Shown: piece after piece, positions 21,966 to 23,131 of the stretch
Position numbering within the stretch: the stretch's first letter is position 1
Layout: each line of letters opens with the position of its first letter
The notes under the pieces: model-generated
The model's database searches: none
Told to the model about the DNA's origin: nothing
The model's input: the letters and a program-made list of their open reading frames with translations, nothing else
Position numbers and translations under genes: made by a program
Source of the DNA: an uncultured Oscillospiraceae bacterium
GTDB taxonomy: Bacteria > Bacillota > Clostridia > Oscillospirales > Oscillospiraceae
DNA: 23,131 nucleotides
Assembly (NCBI GenBank): GCA_900768135.1
Contig: CAAGBT010000024.1
Coordinates: 1-23,131, forward strand
Direction: 5' to 3'

Positions 21966-23131
21966 GCGAATTTCCTCCTCTTGGGTTGGTCTACGGTCTG
22001 TTCGATTTCTACGCCGTTGCGGAAGGTGACCTTGATGCGGCTGTCCGCCAGAACCGTAACCTTTTCCAACATCTGATAGACTACGCCATCGTCCCACTCT
22101 GTAATTCCCATGGTCACCGCGGTCATTGCCGAGGCTGCCGCATGGATACGGCGGCCGATCTGCTCCTGCTCCTGCCGGATACTGAGGATAGCGGCCTTTC
22201 GGCGTTTCAGTTCCTCCATTGTGGTGGAGATGGCACGGAAACGCTCGGCATATTCATCCACGTCACCATTTGCCGCCTCTGCCAGAAGCATATCGAACTG
22301 TTTGCCCAACTCCGTGACCGCTCGGTCAATGTCTCCGAGGCTCATGCTCTCACCGGGGACCGGAGCCAATTCCTGCTCCATCGCATCCACAAGCTGGTCC
22401 GCCAGCACCTTGCGCCCCGACATGGAGGCGTTGATGGCTGCCAGCACCGCCTGCTGGAGCGGCGCTTCGTCCAGCGTCGGAGATTCTTTGCAGTATTTCT
22501 TGCCATAATCCAATCGGCTGCTGCAGCGCCACACGGCACGCTTCTCACCGTGCTGCGTCCACACCACTCTGCGGTATGCCGTGCCGCACTCACCGCAGAA
22601 CAGCAGACCACTGAGCGCATACTTGCCGCTGTAGCGGCTCATACCTGTGGGAGCGCTCTTTTTCGTGCCGCCGGTCTGGGCCCGACGCCGCGCCAATTCC
22701 ATCTGCACAGCATCGAACCGTTCTCGCGGGATGATGGCCTCATGGTGGTTCTGAATCAAATACATAGGCAGCTGTCCGGTATTTCGGATGACCTGCTTGC
22801 TGATGCAGTCCCGAATGAAGGTCTTCTGGAGCAGGACGTCACCGCAGTATTTTTCATCAGAGAGGATCGTCCGCAGGTTGGAGGTTGTCCATTCCGTCAT
22901 TCCTGCCGAATTCTTGAATCCGCCTGTTTCCAAGGTTTCCTTGATATTGCGCAGCGTTTGACCGGATAGGTACAGCTCGTAAATCTTTCGGACAGTCTCT
23001 GCCTGCTCCGCATTGACCACCATCTCTCCGTCAGGCCCTTTTTCGTACCCCAGCAGGGTCTTATACTGGATGTTTGCTTTCCCCGTCCGCATCGCCTGAT
23101 GCTTGCCCCATTTGACGCGGGAGGATATCCC
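21962..23131 (-). CDS. Large serine recombinase, C-terminal part (runs off window)
   Basis: 390 codons are present; the frame continues in-frame to the window edge (reading SSRVKWGKHQAMRTGKANIQ at the edge). The N-terminal catalytic resolvase domain with the active serine therefore lies outside. Visible parts are the Recombinase domain (VRKIYELYLSGQTLRNIKETL, then WTTSNLRTILSDEKYCGDVL), the zinc ribbon (FCGECG followed by WRCSSRLDYGKKYC), and a C-terminal coiled coil (about DEYAERFRAISTTMEELKRR). These enzymes integrate and excise phages and integrative elements. The gene is followed by the metallophosphoesterase with a 4-nt overlap. The internal ATG at 23090-23092 should not be taken as the start. 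Confidence 0.92.
   Translation of the reverse strand, partial: GISSRVKWGKHQAMRTGKANIQYKTLLGYEKGPDGEMVVNAEQAETVRKIYELYLSGQTLRNIKETLETGGFKNSAGMTEWTTSNLRTILSDEKYCGDVLLQKTFIRDCISKQVIRNTGQLPMYLIQNHHEAIIPRERFDAVQMELARRRAQTGGTKKSAPTGMSRYSGKYALSGLLFCGECGTAYRRVVWTQHGEKRAVWRCSSRLDYGKKYCKESPTLDEAPLQQAVLAAINASMSGRKVLADQLVDAMEQELAPVPGESMSLGDIDRAVTELGKQFDMLLAEAANGDVDEYAERFRAISTTMEELKRRKAAILSIRQEQEQIGRRIHAAASAMTAVTMGITEWDDGVVYQMLEKVTVLADSRIKVTFRNGVEIEQTVDQPKRRKFA

Noticed and set aside
21966..22097. 44-residue N-terminal extension of the metallophosphoesterase
   Set aside because: It overlaps the recombinase coding region, is low-complexity, and lacks a ribosome binding site; the ATG at 21965 has AGGAGGA and the family N-terminus.

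Overview
The window looks like a chromosomal segment from a GC-rich, probably spore-forming member of the Clostridia (Bacillota). The signs are AddAB rather than RecBCD, a zinc-type L31 ribosomal protein, an AzlCD pair, an RsgI-like anti-sigma factor with an ECF sigma factor, a DUF378 protein, IspE, and a small protein resembling the C-terminus of the sporulation protein SpoIIR. The family cannot be resolved from the sequence alone.

Left part (1-14.5 kb), core-like and GC-rich. The 5' end of rpmE (minus) is followed by a 5'-truncated elaA-type acetyltransferase (minus) and azlCD (plus). Next comes a minus-strand run addB-addA-small ORF-VOC protein, read right to left, which is probably one transcript. 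A DUF378 membrane protein, a DUF1015 protein, ispE and the SpoIIR-like mini-ORF follow on the plus strand. An ECF sigma/RsgI-like anti-sigma operon (minus) converges on them, with a hairpin repeat between.

Middle (14.5-15.1 kb) is a gene graveyard. It holds fragments of a KilA-N protein, a B3/4-domain protein, a GyrI-like effector-binding protein and a tyrosine integrase, packed into about 580 bp.

Right part (15.1-23.1 kb) is accessory. It starts with a zinc-ribbon/CFI-box protein (plus), then a second copy of the hairpin repeat. A minus-strand cluster follows, in transcription order: DUF1016 N-domain protein, low-molecular-weight tyrosine phosphatase, KilA-N protein, and a markedly AT-rich HEPN protein that I read as ApeA-like and possibly an anti-phage RNase. 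Further right are a DUF4300 lipoprotein, an unidentified 72-residue protein, a metallophosphoesterase and a large serine recombinase running off the window edge. The recombinase, integrase remnant and KilA-N proteins mark this as mobile or island DNA.

The most interesting candidates are the compact four-gene cluster ending in the HEPN protein, the 70-residue SpoIIR-like protein whose start codon abuts a terminator-like hairpin, and the 76-nt hairpin element found at both convergent gene junctions around the accessory segment.
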